From positions 5,356,483 to 5,420,482 of the forward strand of contig NC_087077.1 in the NCBI RefSeq assembly GCF_026151205.1: 64,000 nt of DNA, written 5' to 3'. Made by a program: the position numbers and the translations under genes. Origin of the DNA: Bolinopsis microptera. Its lineage: Eukaryota; Ctenophora; Tentaculata; Lobata; Bolinopsidae. The notes under the pieces are model-generated. The model searched no databases, was not told the DNA's origin, and worked only from the letters and a program-made list of their open reading frames with translations. Below, piece after piece: positions 11,072 through 21,123 of this stretch (position 1 is its first letter; each line of letters starts with the position of its first letter).

Positions 11072-12829
11072 TTAGCAGGGGGCCGAGTGGTCTATGCTTC
11101 TCCACAACTCGTAGATATTAATGTCGTGTCCGGTGGAGGTGCTGGACTCTATTTTGCGAGCTTTCAGGTCCCAGAACACCAAGTTATCTGCTACTGAGTG
11201 GGTCGAGCTGAGGAAATTTTCACTTAGAATACCCCAATTTGTTTATCTTACCTCAAATATAAAATCACAATAGAAATGAGCAAATATTTTCCAGAAATAT
11301 GCAAAATCCTGTCACAAAAAAGGCAGAATCTCATTAAATCTACAGTACCTGCGAATCTGATGCGCCATCCAGCATTTAGATTCCGGCTTGCGAGAAAGAG
11401 CGTCACTAATAGACGACAAAACACCATCAACGTCCGATTCTAGAAGGAAGAAAGTAAAGATATAATCGAAAACAAATCAGGGACTTGAAAACCGAAATAT
11501 TTCAATTCAATGGCGATGACACTGCAAAATATTGTACCTTCTGAGTCGTAAATTAGATCGGAGGCAAGAACTAGATCGACGGGGAACAACTTTTCAGATT
11601 CGTAGTATTTAATCTCCGTATATGCTATTTGAGTGTTATTCAGCTCTGCTACCTTCCTGAATTTTGGTTGTTCAGATGAAAAAAACATAAATCATACTTC
11701 ACGTATTGCTTTCATATGTATCTAAAAGCATTCTAATGTCGTTATGAGTTAGCTATCCTATGAACAGTCAACTCACATCTCAAAATACACACTAAACTGA
11801 GATTAGATCAGAAGTTAAAACAAGAAGAATACCCACCTCCAGTACTTGTAGTCCATGGTGGCGTCCGAGAGGGTAACTAAAGCCCCACATTTAGCAGCTA
11901 CTAATCCTGGTAGTCCAGTTCCACAACCTAGCTTTAGAGATGGGGTCGTTAGATTCAGCACCCATTCAGCACTAAAATAACTATAACTCAGTACAGCTCA
12001 GGTGACAAGGCAATCCACAGTCTATTAGACTTCGGCAGAAGAATTGAACAGATCTGTAGGTTAAGTTAGGCCCCTAATATCGGGACAAACGCAAAACAAG
12101 AACTGAGGAAGGGGGGGGGGGGGGGGGGGGGCCAATGACTACCAATGGAGACTTTTGGGGACTAAAAATCATGGGGACTAGAGGTCAACTCGTTGACGTA
12201 ATTCACCATTTGTCCCCATAAGTCCCCAGAATTTTTGACAGTTATTTATGGTTTTCAAGTTAGTTTAATAACGATACGATCGAGATGTTTTGTCCAAGAT
12301 AAGAGTAGGATAAATCTAAATGGGGACTAATGGAGACTTTTGGGGACTAAAAATCATCTAAATGGGGACTAATGGGGACTAAAAATCATGGGGACTCGGG
12401 GTAAAATCGTTGACGTAATTCCCCAAGTCCCCAAAAGTAGTCATTGGCGCCCCCCCCCCCCCCCCCCCCCCCCCCGGAAGGGGTAATGGATTACCAACCT
12501 CAAGAACGGAGCTGCATGGTGTGATGTTCCTTCGCACAAAGTCAGCCAAGACTTCAGCACATGGCCAAGTGAAAAAGTTAAACTCTTTACATGCTCTCTG
12601 AAAGGAAAGTATTGCGGTGAATCAGATGTAACTATCTTTTGTTGGATGGCTTAATGAGGCGACTGACTGCATTGTCAAATAGTTTAATCTTGATAAGAAC
12701 GCAGGGTTGCTGAACATTAAATTTATTCGAACTTACATCAACGACAGTGACAGAGACGTCTCCAAAAGTGAACTCTTTAGGAAATTCCCTCGGTTCGGAG
12801 GAGTCCGCGAACAGAATTTTAAATTTGAC
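11072..12829 (-). CDS. METTL23: METTL23-like SAM-dependent methyltransferase (start exon not found)
   Basis: Six exons join without a frame break: 12829-12737, 12597-12499, 11931-11837, 11656-11538, 11439-11349 and 11207-11072 (donor phases 0,0,2,1,2). They give about 210 residues against 190 in human METTL23. Exon 2 carries FFTWPCAEVLADF, matching the family's YVWPCAVVLA. The junction of exons 2 and 3 creates the SAM-binding glycine motif VLE-LGCGTGLPGLVAAKCGA. Exon 4 has the post-strand-4 motif DLVLASDLIYD. The family methylates protein residues; human METTL23 is reported as an arginine methyltransferase. No ATG lies in frame in the first exon seen, so the true start is upstream or in an unseen exon. 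A poly-G/C-capped TIR element (12111-12475) sits in intron 2. RACK1 ends only 183 bp upstream on the same strand. Confidence 0.72.
12111..12475. mobile_element. Short TIR element with G-run and C-run ends
   Basis: A run of 21 G (12111-12131) is followed by CCAATGACTAC. The right end is GTAGTCATTGG, then GC and a run of C to 12475, so the termini are inverted copies including the homopolymers. Inside, copies of GGGGACTAATGGRGACTTTT are repeated. There is no coding capacity. It lies in an intron of the METTL23-like gene and has the same architecture as the element at 3023-3810. Confidence 0.65.
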
Positions 12830-13011
12830 CTGTAGCTGTGCAGATCAAAATGGATGAGAACAAAATCTCGTAGAAATCAGACATTTTGTGATATTTGAAA
12901 TCGAATTGTTCTCGTCAAGCTTGAAGTTTTAGTCATAATTTGTTAAACGATTGTAGATTTTGGTCGATTAAAACAAGGTTTCACAATAGGTAAAAATTTA
13001 AATTAATAAAA

Positions 13012-13953
13012 TTAAGTCGACTGGACTTCCCAGACGCAGATTTCGTTATTCGTGTAGCCGGCGTAAAGAGTTTGGCCATCTGAAGACCAAGCGAGGCAAG
13101 TGCAAGCGACGGCACCGTTGTTCGATGTGTTTTCCAATTTCTTCTCATCGACGATCTGTTTTCCTTCGAGATCCCAGATCTTGATTTGAGAGCCGGTGGC
13201 GGCACAGAGCCAGTATCTGTTGGGAGAGAAGGCGAGGGCGTTGATGGCATCACCACAGTCCAAAGTGTAGAGATGTTTGTCTGCGTTGAGATCCCACAGC
13301 ATGGTCTTGGTGTCTTGTCCACCGGAAGCAGCCAGGGAACCGTCAGGGGAGATGGTTACGGTGTTGAGGTGTCCGTTGTGACCGACATGGTTGGTCTTCA
13401 GCTTGCAGTTCTGGAGGTTCCATACCTTGACCATGTTGTCCCAGCCAGCTGAAACAAGAAGTGGGTTCTTCTGGTTAGGACTGAACCTGACACATGATAC
13501 CCATTCACTGTGACAATCTTCTTGGATTGTGTATTTACATTCGGCCAAAGTGTTCCACAGCTTGATGGTCTTGTCTCTGGATCCGGAAACGATCTGCCTG
13601 TTATCAGCGGAGAAGGCGACTGAAAGGATATCTTTCTCGTGACCCCAGAATTGACGAGTAGTTGCTCCCGTGTTGAGATCCCACAGCCTCATGGACTTGT
13701 CCCATGATCCAGACAGAGCGAACTGACCGTCTGAAGAAACAACGACGTCGGAAACGAAGTGAGAATGGCCGGTAAGGGCTCTCTTGGCGTATCCGTAGTT
13801 ATCACTACCACTTTCACCCAACTCCCACAGGATGATTGTGTGATCTCTTGACGACGAAAGGATCATGTTGGGCACTTGAGGAGTGGTTGCGATCTGTGTG
13901 ACCCAGCCATTGTGGCCCTTCAGGCTACCTTTGAGAACTAACTGCTCGGTCAT
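13012..13953 (-). CDS. RACK1: RACK1 (receptor for activated C kinase 1), intronless
   Basis: A 313-residue protein of seven WD40 repeats, beginning [20 protein letters not shown] and ending ICVWEVQST, the normal RACK1 length and layout. Recurrent GH...WD spacing is clear (for example [11 protein letters not shown] ... MRLWDL, and [11 protein letters not shown] ... IKLWNT). RACK1 is a scaffold on the small ribosomal subunit and binds signalling proteins such as protein kinase C. The whole coding region is one exon, whereas vertebrate RACK1 has several introns. A CCCTAG acceptor-like motif lies 2 nt before the ATG. I see no damage, so it is probably the functional gene rather than a processed copy; with no second copy in view, a retrocopy cannot be fully excluded. 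Confidence 0.95.
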   Translation of the reverse strand: MTEQLVLKGSLKGHNGWVTQIATTPQVPNMILSSSRDHTIILWELGESGSDNYGYAKRALTGHSHFVSDVVVSSDGQFALSGSWDKSMRLWDLNTGATTRQFWGHEKDILSVAFSADNRQIVSGSRDKTIKLWNTLAECKYTIQEDCHSEWVSCVRFSPNQKNPLLVSAGWDNMVKVWNLQNCKLKTNHVGHNGHLNTVTISPDGSLAASGGQDTKTMLWDLNADKHLYTLDCGDAINALAFSPNRYWLCAATGSQIKIWDLEGKQIVDEKKLENTSNNGAVACTCLAWSSDGQTLYAGYTNNEICVWEVQST

Positions 13954-14474
13954 GTCTAGGGACAGTGATTTATTAAAATAAGAGTTGTGAAGAGAAAAAC
14001 GATATGCAATTTCAGTAAAATCAAACTAGCGCGCGCCGCGCAAAAATATAGGGCGAGAATGATAACAGGAGCCGAGAAAAACCACTACAATATTGTCCGC
14101 GCGTTACGTTTGGTCTTAAAAACGTCTGATTTGCCACGACTTTGGCAACATTTTAGAACCTTCGATCGTAATTCGGATTTAAGGTTAATCACACGAAATA
14201 AATATCACAGTAGATCAACAATACATTCCACATCAATATAGTCGTTTAAATACAACTTTGGATATGAAAATTTATTAAAATTTGTGATTATGATACTGTA
14301 CATATATAATCCACGTAAATTACAAAATAATTTCATGATATTGATATGACGTTCAAAATCGAATACTGTAGAGCTGTTATTCAAATAAGAGTTAGACAAA
14401 CACAAACCCTCAACATCTAGAAAAAAGTGCTTTCCTGGAACATCCAGCTAAAATCTAACTTGTTAAAACCAAGT

Positions 14475-14747
14475 TCACTTCTTCAACCTAAACATGAGTT
14501 CCATCTCAAGAAAAGCCTTCAAACTAGGATCGTCGATTTGAGCCAAGATGTCTTTTGAAACAGATTGAGGACAGTCCCCATACTGAGATATCAACTTATC
14601 AGCGTAGTCTATCCAAACACAATTAGCACAACCAGACATGCAACAAGTGGTCGGGGCAGGGGGCAGTGTACCAAGGGGCGGACAATCTGATAAATATCTG
14701 AGGAATTTGACGACTCTAGCTGCTGACGATCGTGCCATGTATGCCAT
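14475..14747 (-). CDS. OXLD1: OXLD1-like oxidoreductase-like domain protein
   Basis: A 90-residue protein with the diagnostic CCMSGCANCVWIDYADKL block (residues about 35-52), matching the cysteine-rich motif of the oxidoreductase-like domain (C-C-x-x-G-C-x-x-C-V-W). Human OXLD1 is a mitochondrial protein of unclear function. The arginine- and alanine-containing N terminus (MAYMARSSAARVVKFLRYL) could serve as a targeting sequence. The start codon lies 76 nt downstream of the stop of the TFAM-like gene on the same strand, and an acceptor-like CCCTTAG precedes the ATG by 6 nt. Shorter than the human protein; the core motif is intact. Confidence 0.82.
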   Translation of the reverse strand: MAYMARSSAARVVKFLRYLSDCPPLGTLPPAPTTCCMSGCANCVWIDYADKLISQYGDCPQSVSKDILAQIDDPSLKAFLEMELMFRLKK

Positions 14748-14823
14748 ACATCCCTAAGGGTTTGTCTTATTCATATAATGGATCTATTAGATATTAAGAT
14801 AATGAAATCGTTAAATTTAATGT

Positions 14824-15381
14824 TCATGGATTAAGAAGCTGCTGCATTCTGTTTTCGTAAGCCCCTTTCATAACTCCAACTTCATCAACCAGCCTAGTCT
14901 TCTCATGCTGTGACAGTTTCTGGTACTTCTGAGCAAACAGTTTCATGTTTTCTGGAGCTGTAAGCTTGGGATTCCCCTTTTGACGTGAAATAAAGAGCGC
15001 GTACCCAGAAATTGGAGGTCTCTTTGGTAATCTTCCTAGCTCCTCAAACTTCTTCATCATATATTTCTTCTCTTTCTTATCCTCTGCCTCAAATAGCAAC
15101 TGCAAAGAAGCAGTTTTGAAAAATTTGTCGTACTTTTTTGTTTCAACGAGAGCTTTCTGTTGGTATATGGTTTTACTTCCTGCAGGAAGAGTACTCCAAG
15201 CTTGACCTAGAGACTTCATTATGTCTTTACCAGGTGTATTCGGTGGGTGCTTGGACTTAACAAGGGGGAAGTTGGCTGATACATAGTGGATGTAAGGGTT
15301 AGAGGGTCGCTTTGGGAGAGAAGAGAGTTGAGCAGCAGAGAACTGAGGGCAAACTGCAGCCGAGACTCTGCTTAGAATCAT
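14824..15381 (-). CDS. TFAM: TFAM-like mitochondrial transcription factor, two HMG boxes
   Basis: A 185-residue, intronless protein. The N terminus (MILSRVSAAVCPQFSAAQ) is basic and hydroxylated, typical of a mitochondrial presequence. HMG box A spans about residues 24-92 (LPKRPSNPYIHYVSANFP ... WSTLPAGSKTIY) and box B about 117-180 (LPKRPPISGYALFISRQ ... KYQKLSQHEKTRL), separated by a basic linker. This is the arrangement of TFAM, which packages mitochondrial DNA and activates its transcription. I start at 15381 because an in-frame ATG there follows ACTTTAG plus one base, an acceptor-like context. The frame extends 5 codons further upstream with no ATG. OXLD1 follows 76 nt downstream on the same strand. 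Confidence 0.88.
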   Translation of the reverse strand: MILSRVSAAVCPQFSAAQLSSLPKRPSNPYIHYVSANFPLVKSKHPPNTPGKDIMKSLGQAWSTLPAGSKTIYQQKALVETKKYDKFFKTASLQLLFEAEDKKEKKYMMKKFEELGRLPKRPPISGYALFISRQKGNPKLTAPENMKLFAQKYQKLSQHEKTRLVDEVGVMKGAYENRMQQLLNP

Positions 15382-15399
15382 CCTAAAGTGGTTCACGTG

Positions 15400-16440
15400 T
15401 TATATCAGAATGTGCCAAGGGAACTGGTGATAAAATGACGCAACGCATAACCATATAGTCCTTAATTCAATACGTAAGAAAAAATAGAAATTTGAAACGA
15501 ACTAGGTTGCGATCTGTAATCATGCACTTGAAATTTGACCATAAAATATAAAGAGGGCACAATTTTCTGTGATACCTTTGGCAATGTTTAGACCGGTTCA
15601 CTTATCACTTAGACTTTGATTTAATCCATCAAGTTGTGTCTTCAAATAATTTAAAACCGGGGGCTGCAGGGGTGTTAAAATAACGGACCATTACTATTAG
15701 CATAAATACGTATTACGTAAGCTGCTTAGGGGGTCCAGGGGGATGCAGATGAGGCATGAAAAAGCTTACATGGGAGAGGGTCTAGGGCCGGGCTGGCATA
15801 ATTAAGGGGCGGGGAGGGGGCAGTTGTACGCTTACAGTGACTTACGAGAGGAGTGTAAGATAGCCAAATTCATCTAAGAAAGTAATATTTAACCGAATAA
15901 GCAAGGAAATCTGTGCTCTTAATTTGATGGTTTGGAAATGTGCTGCAACACAAACTGAATTGTACTAGTAGGAACATTCTTAAACTTGTATAGGAACATT
16001 CTTAAACTATAAATATTAACAACATTAACATATTCTGGCCCTTTTTACCATTGGCATTCAAGTAAGGGGAATAAAACTAGATAAGAAAAGCTACATTAAA
16101 ACAGATGAGTACATCTATTCTTAGTTAAGTTGAGAAATTTACTCTGCTTTTGCATTTATTCGATCATGGTAAAAAGCACTGTGCTGTAGCATACATCTAA
16201 TTTGCAGTGTTTGAAGTTTTCGATTCCAGGCGATGGATGAGCAGGAAAAAACTGACCGATGAGATTGTTGTCAACAATCCCTACATTGTAGTTAACGGTA
16301 TTTTATTATTCACACAATGTATGTAAAAAAACTTAGTGGAAGGAAATGGCCACAGTAAATTGCCATTAGGGTTAGAGCAGCGAATTGGAATTTTACTGTA
16401 CTCACTGTTAGTCCATCAAAACGTAGAGCCAGTTTAACAG
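15400..16440. other. Intergenic
   Basis: No gene recognised. Features noticed are G-rich stretches near 15660-15830 and a duplicated 14-mer (TAGGAACATTCTTA) near 15970 and 15990. No repeat boundaries could be set. Confidence 0.4.
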
Positions 16441-16730
16441 CAAACTTCACCTTGTTTGACGACTCATTTGCAATTCAAGGAACTGCATTGTGGAAATGCA
16501 ATCCCCTACCATCTGAGCGTCATTCAAGATCTCGAGCATTTCAAAGATAGGCTCATCAAGTTCATGTTGTTTCTCCCTGATAAGCTGCCAATCCGGGCCA
16601 ATCAGGGGATATATACTCCTTCAAGTACAATCTCTCTGTTGTGCTGGCGCAACAAACGAGAACTAACGCAACAAGCGGGAACTTTGGCACAAGACTTTAC
16701 TTCGCTGAGTGACCTATATTGAGTTTGGAG
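16440..16730 (+). pseudogene. Non-LTR retrotransposon C-terminal tail remnant
   Basis: A short open frame reads THLQFKELHCGNAIPYHL ... LEHFKDRLIKF. This resembles the tail often seen after the reverse transcriptase of LINE elements (W/G-N-x-L/I-P ... F-K-x-x-L). The frame then runs into unrelated residues and stops. It looks like a 5'-truncated relic. Confidence 0.4.
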
Positions 16731-17569
16731 GAGAGAAAGCAGCAGATGTAAAAGGAAGATTTGCCTGGTGCATGAAGGATATTATCCAAAGACGAGGAGC
16801 TAAAACGTCATGACATGCAGACATGAAGGTAGACATTAGGTCACTCCTGTTTGATCTAATCCCTTGAGCACATTAAAGAGAAAGAGACTGTTGCGTTGGG
16901 TGAGAAATGACAGTCCAAGTGAGAGGTTGAACAAGAGACTTCAGTGAGTATTGAGTGAGACACTCTATACTAGGATCCTTATCAATAAGAGTTTGTAGAG
17001 AGTTTTCATTACAGAAAATCCTAAAACTGATAGGCTGGAGGATTTGAAGGCCGGAGAAGCTGGGGAGACATTAGAGAGGGAGAGGCTGAAGAGAGTTCAA
17101 GAAATGTAGAGGTACGGTACAAGGATACAAAAGTGATCATTACTTTATTGAGTACACAATAGTTGAAATTCTGAAATAATTTAAGTTACGCAATTCTAAT
17201 TATTTACAAATGTGTAGGGATAATTAAGAAATGTTATTTAATACTAGTTTTTTAAACTATCGGTTACATATATACTTGAACCTACTTGAGTCCTAACACT
17301 ATCCCATGAAAACACAATATAGTGCAGTTACCCAGAAAGAATACAGGCTGGGGGGTGAGTGTTTGCAGAAAGAGGAGCTGAGTTAGAGGCAATGTTGGAG
17401 ACAGATTCTGTGAAGCGCAAGTTGCTGGAGAGATAAGAGCCAGGTAGGGTTCAAGGACAGAGAGAGGGCAGCGAGAGAAAAGTAAGAGAAAGATCTGGGA
17501 GAGGTTTGAGGCTTGTCAGATGTTGAGCTGCAGCGGGGTGAATAGTGGGAGGATGATACACTGTAGAGG

Positions 17570-18155
17570 AAAATGAAAAAGTACAACAACAGAATCATCC
17601 AGGTGGAAAAAGGCACCTTTACCCCACTTATATACTCAACAAATGGCGGATGGGGTCCACAAGCCACAAGATACCACAAGAGACTCGCTGAAAAACTATC
17701 CCAGAAGAAAGGAGAAGACTATGCGGCTATTATGTGTTACATGCGCACCAGGATTAGATTCTCAATCCTCAGGAGCACCCTGATAGCGGTCAGGGGTGAG
17801 AGAGGGAGACGGCAATCGTATACATTGCCAGTCAGTGTAACTTCGTTTAATTTGACACCATGGACTATGAATGTTTCTAGACACTATCCTTTTGATATTG
17901 AGATATTGGTATCTCAGATCACGTGTACATCGTTGCTTTTTATGACACAGTAATTTATTGACACTCACAGCTATAATTTTAATCATTGAATCAGTATTTT
18001 AATCTGTGCTCTGCGTAATGCATCACATGAATCAGTTTTTTAATCTATTAACTTATTACACATTTGTGCCCTGCTTTAGCATCACTTGACTATTTTAAAA
18101 AATTGTTTGTTCAGGCCATGACCTTATAGTCAGCCAATTGGCCATTGCTATATTA
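17570..18155 (+). mobile_element. Truncated retrotransposon tail, copy A
   Basis: An open frame (17573-17953) encodes MKKYNNRIIQVEKGTFTPLI ... GGWGPQATRYHKRLAEKL ... RSTLIAVRGERG, then a 3' untranslated region to about 18155. The same protein and 3' region recur at 30183-30780 with few differences. The GTFTPL.(F/Y)ST.GG.GP.A motif is a recurrent C-terminal signature of repetitive reverse-transcriptase ORFs in invertebrates. The left edge is abrupt, consistent with 5' truncation, and the preceding 200 bp are unrelated to copy B. There is a small difference near the end (copy B has an extra CTGCCA stretch). Confidence 0.55.
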
Positions 18156-19212
18156 TGTGCATATTGTTTTATTATGTTTTCATTTCTACCTAATTTTAAG
18201 AAATTCATGCTGATCTTTCTTGCTGAGTTTTTTGACATTTTCATCTACACTGTAGAGTTAGAGGAAGGAGAAAGTGAGTGCACTGGTTTTGATTGGGATA
18301 TCAATGAGATTGAATTACCATTTGCCAACAAGTTAGAGTTTTGAGAGGGAGAGGTCGGATATTAGAGAGCTCGAGTAGAATTTGAGGTCACAGAGTGAGA
18401 AGCAGGATAAGGTGCTAAACTTATGACTGGTGAGGCTGGAAAGGCAGAGGGTTGAGAGAGCCAGTGAGAATACACCTACAATCTACATAGGTTGGATTTT
18501 CTGCGCAAAACATGATAGTTGTTTTAGGGACAGAAATGAACATATGCTAATAATATTTCTAATTTAAACTTTCAAAAATATAAGATTACAGCAATAACTT
18601 AATATAAAGTATAATCCTGATCAAACACCTAAGAATAGATGGTAGGTATTAACATTGAGATTCCGTTAGATGAATAAAACTAAGCTCGAAGAATCAAGTT
18701 ACATATGCATATGCCATGTTCAAACATTACGGGTGGATGCTTATCACTGCAATCGATGTTTGTGGGAAAGTGAGACACTTGGCCTGGTGATCTCAAGACA
18801 CAAGATCGTGACTCAAATCCCCAGCCACTTTGTAATTCAACCCCACTGTGCAACAACATATAAATCAAACTTAAACTTAGACAATAATGGCAATTAAAAG
18901 TATTGAAGAATTTTACCTGTGTGGACGATCATCCATAACACACCCCTGGGGCTGATGGCAAATGGGTCTCATACTAGCAAAATACATGAGCATTCAACAC
19001 AAAAGGATTTCATCAGACCGCATGAAAAAAAGTCAGATAGAGAATGGAATAACACATATGTTGAGAGAAATTTGATAGCTTCAGTCGGAACCTCCACAAA
19101 ACGTTTCTTTAATCTTGAGGTCAACATACAGGTAAGCAAGCCATGCACAATGACATTTCAATCTGATACAAACGATCAACAGACATCATTGGAAAAACCA
19201 AGGATCAATGAT
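18156..19212. other. No recognised gene; left flank of the Penelope insertion
   Basis: A 99-codon open frame at 18919-19218 (+) has no recognised features and runs straight into the Penelope boundary, so it is probably fortuitous. A tRNA-like stretch near 18770-18835 (GACTCAAATCC as a possible B box) was noticed but not supported as a gene. Confidence 0.4.
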
Positions 19213-19218
19213 AACTAA

Positions 19219-20278
19219 TATAACAATAGACAGTTTTTGGGTTTTTCCAAATAGTTTCTGATTATTCTGATTTGCGACAAATGATATTGCACTGTTAGGA
19301 TAAACGACGTTTCAAAGTAACAACTTCTTATTCATGCTGACAAAATTGGTAAATATGTGAGAAAACTGTCTCATAAAATTTCTTAATCAAAAATGGCTAA
19401 ACCGAAACGACAACAAATTGTTCAAATACTCGACTAAAATTAGAATCAAAATCTATATATATACAACACTACTCGATCTGCTATTCAATAAACTTAAAAC
19501 ATCCACTAAACAGCAAGTACGTGATTGTGATCGTGTGATGGAATGACATGTACAGTGATAACAGATGATTTAAGATGTAAGTGATAACAGATGATAAGGT
19601 AAAAGATACAATACATGTGAGATGGTGTATACACAATGTGAGTGAAAATATAGTGAGTGGTTACTGATTGTGAGCGAGATGTGAAAAAACATTAAAACTT
19701 ACTACTGCTAGAAAACTTAAACTGTATGCAATAAAAAGGGAATGAAACTAAAATATCTAAAATTCTTCAGTACTAGCTATGATAAAACGTTTAATAGTAT
19801 CCAGTTCTTCTCTCTTGTTAATTGTAGGGTTCAGATTAATAATAAACATCGCTTCAAAAATCTTTCTTCTGACAGTATTGGGTTCAATTCTTAAAATATC
19901 TACTTCTAAACTGGGATTTAACCCCTCATGACAGCTCGAATAATGTATGGCAAAAGCTTGACTAACATTAGAAGGGGTAGCAGGGTAGGTAGCGTAACGT
20001 AAGTGTTCTCCTACACGAGCATGTACTTTCCTACTGGTTTCTCCAACGTACAGCTGGTCACATAATTTACACTTAATCTTATATACAACATTCTTCACTT
20101 CACAATCTTTATTACAAACTATCAAAGGACAAATTTTACATGAATTAATACTGCACACACGTTTATCATACGGTCTGTTACTACATAAAATATTTCTCAA
20201 TTTCGAAGTAGGTTTAAAGTTTACTTTAATAGGTAAATTGTTCTGCTTTACATAATTTCTAATCTTATTGCTAGTACT
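19219..20278 (-). repeat. 3' pseudo-LTR of the Penelope-like element
   Basis: 1060 bp containing the GIY-YIG-coding end of the ORF and the 3' untranslated region. It is matched by the 1060-bp copy at 28380-29439 with no net length change and very few substitutions seen (for example near 19383/28544 and 19460/28621). Confidence 0.85.
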
Positions 20279-21123
20279 GTCTGAAATAAAATCTAAATTA
20301 AGAACTGTCCTGGAATCATCCTCAACACTCTGACGCCTGTTAGAATTACTACTGTTACAATAACGTCTTGGGTTCTGGTAACCGTTTTTCTGTAATAGAT
20401 CATCAAGGAGTCTGAGAGAGTGCTCCTTTTCCGCTGGACCAGATGAGATACGGCAAGCCTCGCTATATAGGTTCTTCACTGTATTAATCTTAACAGACTC
20501 AGGATGGCAAGAGTTGTTGTGCAGGGTAATATCCTTTTGTTGCGGCTTGCGGTACAATCTGCTGGTTAATTTACCGTTTGGCTCGATCCGGACCTCAGTG
20601 TTCAGGAAGGGGATAAAATCGTCCTGTTGTTCTGGAAAGTCGACCTCCCACTTCAACTTTTTGTCCGGATCTTGGTCTGCAATCTGTTGAACCAGAGCAA
20701 GGGCTTCTTCTTTCGTCTCTGCAGTACTGGCAGCATCATCTATGTAGCGTTTGTAGAAGTTCGATAAGTATACCGATAGGTAGTGTCGATCGGTGTAGAT
20801 AGAGTTCTTCTCGAACTTGTACACTCTAATGATGGCACAGAAGGGCCCTGGCCTCAAACCCATGAACAGACCATCCTGCTGTAGCCAGAGAGTCCTGTTA
20901 TACACAAAGAAAGAGTTGGTAAGGATGTGTAGTAGGATCTCATGAATGTCTGTCAGGCTGAGTCCCATCAGGTCCAAACTGTCTCGGTGCTCTGTAGCTA
21001 GCTCAATGACATCGTCTATACAGCCCTGTACGTTTATGTTAGTGTATAAAGCTGAAATATCCGCGGCAAAGAACTTTCTCCTGGCAAGCTGTTCCTGAGA
21101 GATCTGGCGGAGCATCTCTATGT
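19757..21123 (-). pseudogene. Penelope ORF, C-terminal part: reverse transcriptase end and GIY-YIG endonuclease
   Basis: About 455 codons. They contain the reverse-transcriptase blocks FFAADISALYTNINV and YKRYIDDAAST (YIDD, the catalytic motif C), a linker with CSINSCKICPLIVC, and a GIY-YIG nuclease domain (VVYKIKCKLCDQLYVGETSR ... HARVGEHL). Penelope-like elements use the GIY-YIG nuclease for target nicking. The frame continues in the upstream piece at 22551 once the 1427-bp insertion and one copy of its 17-bp duplication are removed. This piece itself has no stop or frameshift. Confidence 0.88.
21107..21123. repeat. 17-bp target duplication, left copy
   Basis: GCGGAGCATCTCTATGT, repeated exactly at 22551-22567. 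The last four bases could be shared with the ATGT tail of the insert, so the true duplication is 13-17 bp. Confidence 0.85.

Noticed and set aside
13186..13452. Plus-strand ORF opposite RACK1
   Set aside because: Antisense shadow of a strongly conserved gene.
18770..18835. tRNA-like stretch with a possible B box
   Set aside because: No convincing cloverleaf or acceptor stem could be drawn; at most a tRNA-derived SINE fragment.
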